A stretch of DNA of 7,547 nt, taken from a bacterium (lineage in GTDB: Bacteria > T1Sed10-126). This document shows, one piece after another, positions 6,783-7,547 of the stretch (positions are counted from its first letter, which is position 1; every line of letters starts with the position of its first letter). Under the pieces are notes generated by a model. It worked only from the letters and a program-made list of their open reading frames with translations, made no database searches and had not been told where the DNA came from. The stretch lies in the NCBI GenBank assembly GCA_003557545.1, contig PWOD01000194.1, forward strand, positions 1 to 7,547, given 5' to 3'. Position numbers and translations under genes: made by a program.

Positions 6783-7547
6783 CTAACGAGACAAGCGGCC
6801 AGTTATCAACTCGGCAAGATTAATAACAAGCCCCAGTTCTCCCCGACCAAAGCCTGTTTCACGGGCAATAGAATCGATACTGAGCCCTCGTCCATAATAA
6901 TATTTAAAGACTTCCCGATAACGGGGCGCGATCCCGACTTTGTTTAATTCGTCGTCAGGATAATGCCATATAGGTACCTGCTCTTTTGACTTTACAGGAT
7001 GTCGCGTTCCCGGATTGACAGCTTTACGAAGTACAGTCTGATTACGCCGCCGTGATTGTGAAAAAAAGTTTTTTTGAATTCGCTGACGCCAGAGATAGAC
7101 TAATAATATAACCAGAGCAAGCAGCGGAATACCCCAGTACCAGGGATAACCATCACCGGTCGATGCAGCACCTGTTGCAGAAACAGCCGGAGTATCAATT
7201 AAATCTTCCTCAAAAAGCAGCGGGCCGGTCGCTAATTCAACTGTAAAATAAGGTGTCCCAGGAGCTCGCACAGATGAAATTGTCCGGGCCAAACGCTGCT
7301 GCTGAATAAGCGAATCTAATAGTTCTGATCCTGTATCATCCGAAGCTGTATCAGACTCTGCCGGCTGCTCGGAATATAAGGTCTGTTGTTCAATATCAGA
7401 GCTTTCCTCGGTTTCTGAGCGAGGCGGTGGTGGCAGAGGCCGGCGACGGCGTGGTGGTTCTTCTGGGGTGGTATCCGGGGTTTCCTCAGGTTCTTCAGGG
7501 GGCTCAGTCGGCGTATCACGACGAGGGTCTACCGGAGGTGGAAGCCG
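6783..7547 (-). CDS. Single-pass membrane protein with Pro/Glu-rich region and DUF2802/DUF6115-like C-terminal tail, 5' end cut off
   Basis: The reading frame is open from the right edge to the TAG at 6785-6783: 254 codons of a longer gene. A TTG at 7292 could be read as a start, but the frame continues upstream with biased, protein-like composition, so the gene should not be begun there. Visible parts: a Pro/Glu/Asp/Thr/Arg-rich stretch (residues 1-50, including PPEEPEE and RRRRPLPPPP), an acidic Ser/Thr segment (50-80), a mixed segment (86-130), a hydrophobic helix (about 136-153, WYWG to YLW), a strongly basic stretch just after it (WRQRIQK, SRRRNQ), and a C-terminal domain (about 210-250) with YREVFKYYYGRGLS, IARETGFGRGELGLVI and LAEL. 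The tail pattern, G-L-S-x-x-x-I-A-R-x-x-G-x-x-x-G-E, resembles the helix-turn-helix-like end of DUF2802/DUF6115 proteins, often near flagellar genes. Positive charges after the helix predict a cytoplasmic C-terminus and exported N-terminal part. Function unknown. Confidence 0.75.
   Translation of the reverse strand, partial: RLPPPVDPRRDTPTEPPEEPEETPDTTPEEPPRRRRPLPPPPRSETEESSDIEQQTLYSEQPAESDTASDDTGSELLDSLIQQQRLARTISSVRAPGTPYFTVELATGPLLFEEDLIDTPAVSATGAASTGDGYPWYWGIPLLALVILLVYLWRQRIQKNFFSQSRRRNQTVLRKAVNPGTRHPVKSKEQVPIWHYPDDELNKVGIAPRYREVFKYYYGRGLSIDSIARETGFGRGELGLVINLAELITGRLSR

Noticed and set aside
7316-7519. A 67-codon minus-strand frame
   Set aside because: It is an alternative frame of the Pro/Glu-rich coding region of the truncated membrane protein, which stays open across the whole stretch.

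Overview
All genes in this 7.5 kb window read right to left on the minus strand; I found no credible gene on the plus strand, no RNA gene, no CRISPR array and no insertion sequence. The gene set points to a bacterium with an outer membrane: a PorV/PorQ-type barrel protein, and a large secreted protein ending in a FlgD-like/type IX-secretion-like C-terminal domain. Such combinations are familiar from Bacteroidota and also from less studied lineages such as Elusimicrobiota, Cloacimonadota, Fibrobacterota and Margulisbacteria. The window alone does not decide the phylum.

In transcription order, 7547-6783 is the C-terminal part of a membrane protein: a Pro/Glu-rich stretch, one transmembrane helix, a basic segment and a small helix-turn-helix-like tail resembling DUF2802/DUF6115. 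Next, 37 bases downstream, is lipA (6745-5885), encoding lipoyl synthase with both Fe-S cysteine motifs. A 230-base intergenic region with a candidate promoter follows.

The second block is a cell-surface module. A 1241-residue secreted protein (5654-1929) has a signal peptide, a GLUG-repeat head, ten tandem InlB-B-like repeats of about 77 residues and a FlgD-like C-terminal domain. Its stop overlaps by 10 bases the start of a PorV/PorQ-family outer-membrane protein with a C-terminal TPR extension (1938-670). After a further 105 bases begins a paralogue of the large protein's head (564 to the left edge, truncated).

The most interesting inference is that the PorV-TPR protein serves the export or surface attachment of the two neighbouring GLUG proteins. 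lipA and the membrane protein look like unrelated neighbours that only share the strand. No complete new system can be proven here, but the GLUG/InlB-repeat - PorV-TPR - GLUG arrangement deserves a neighbourhood search.
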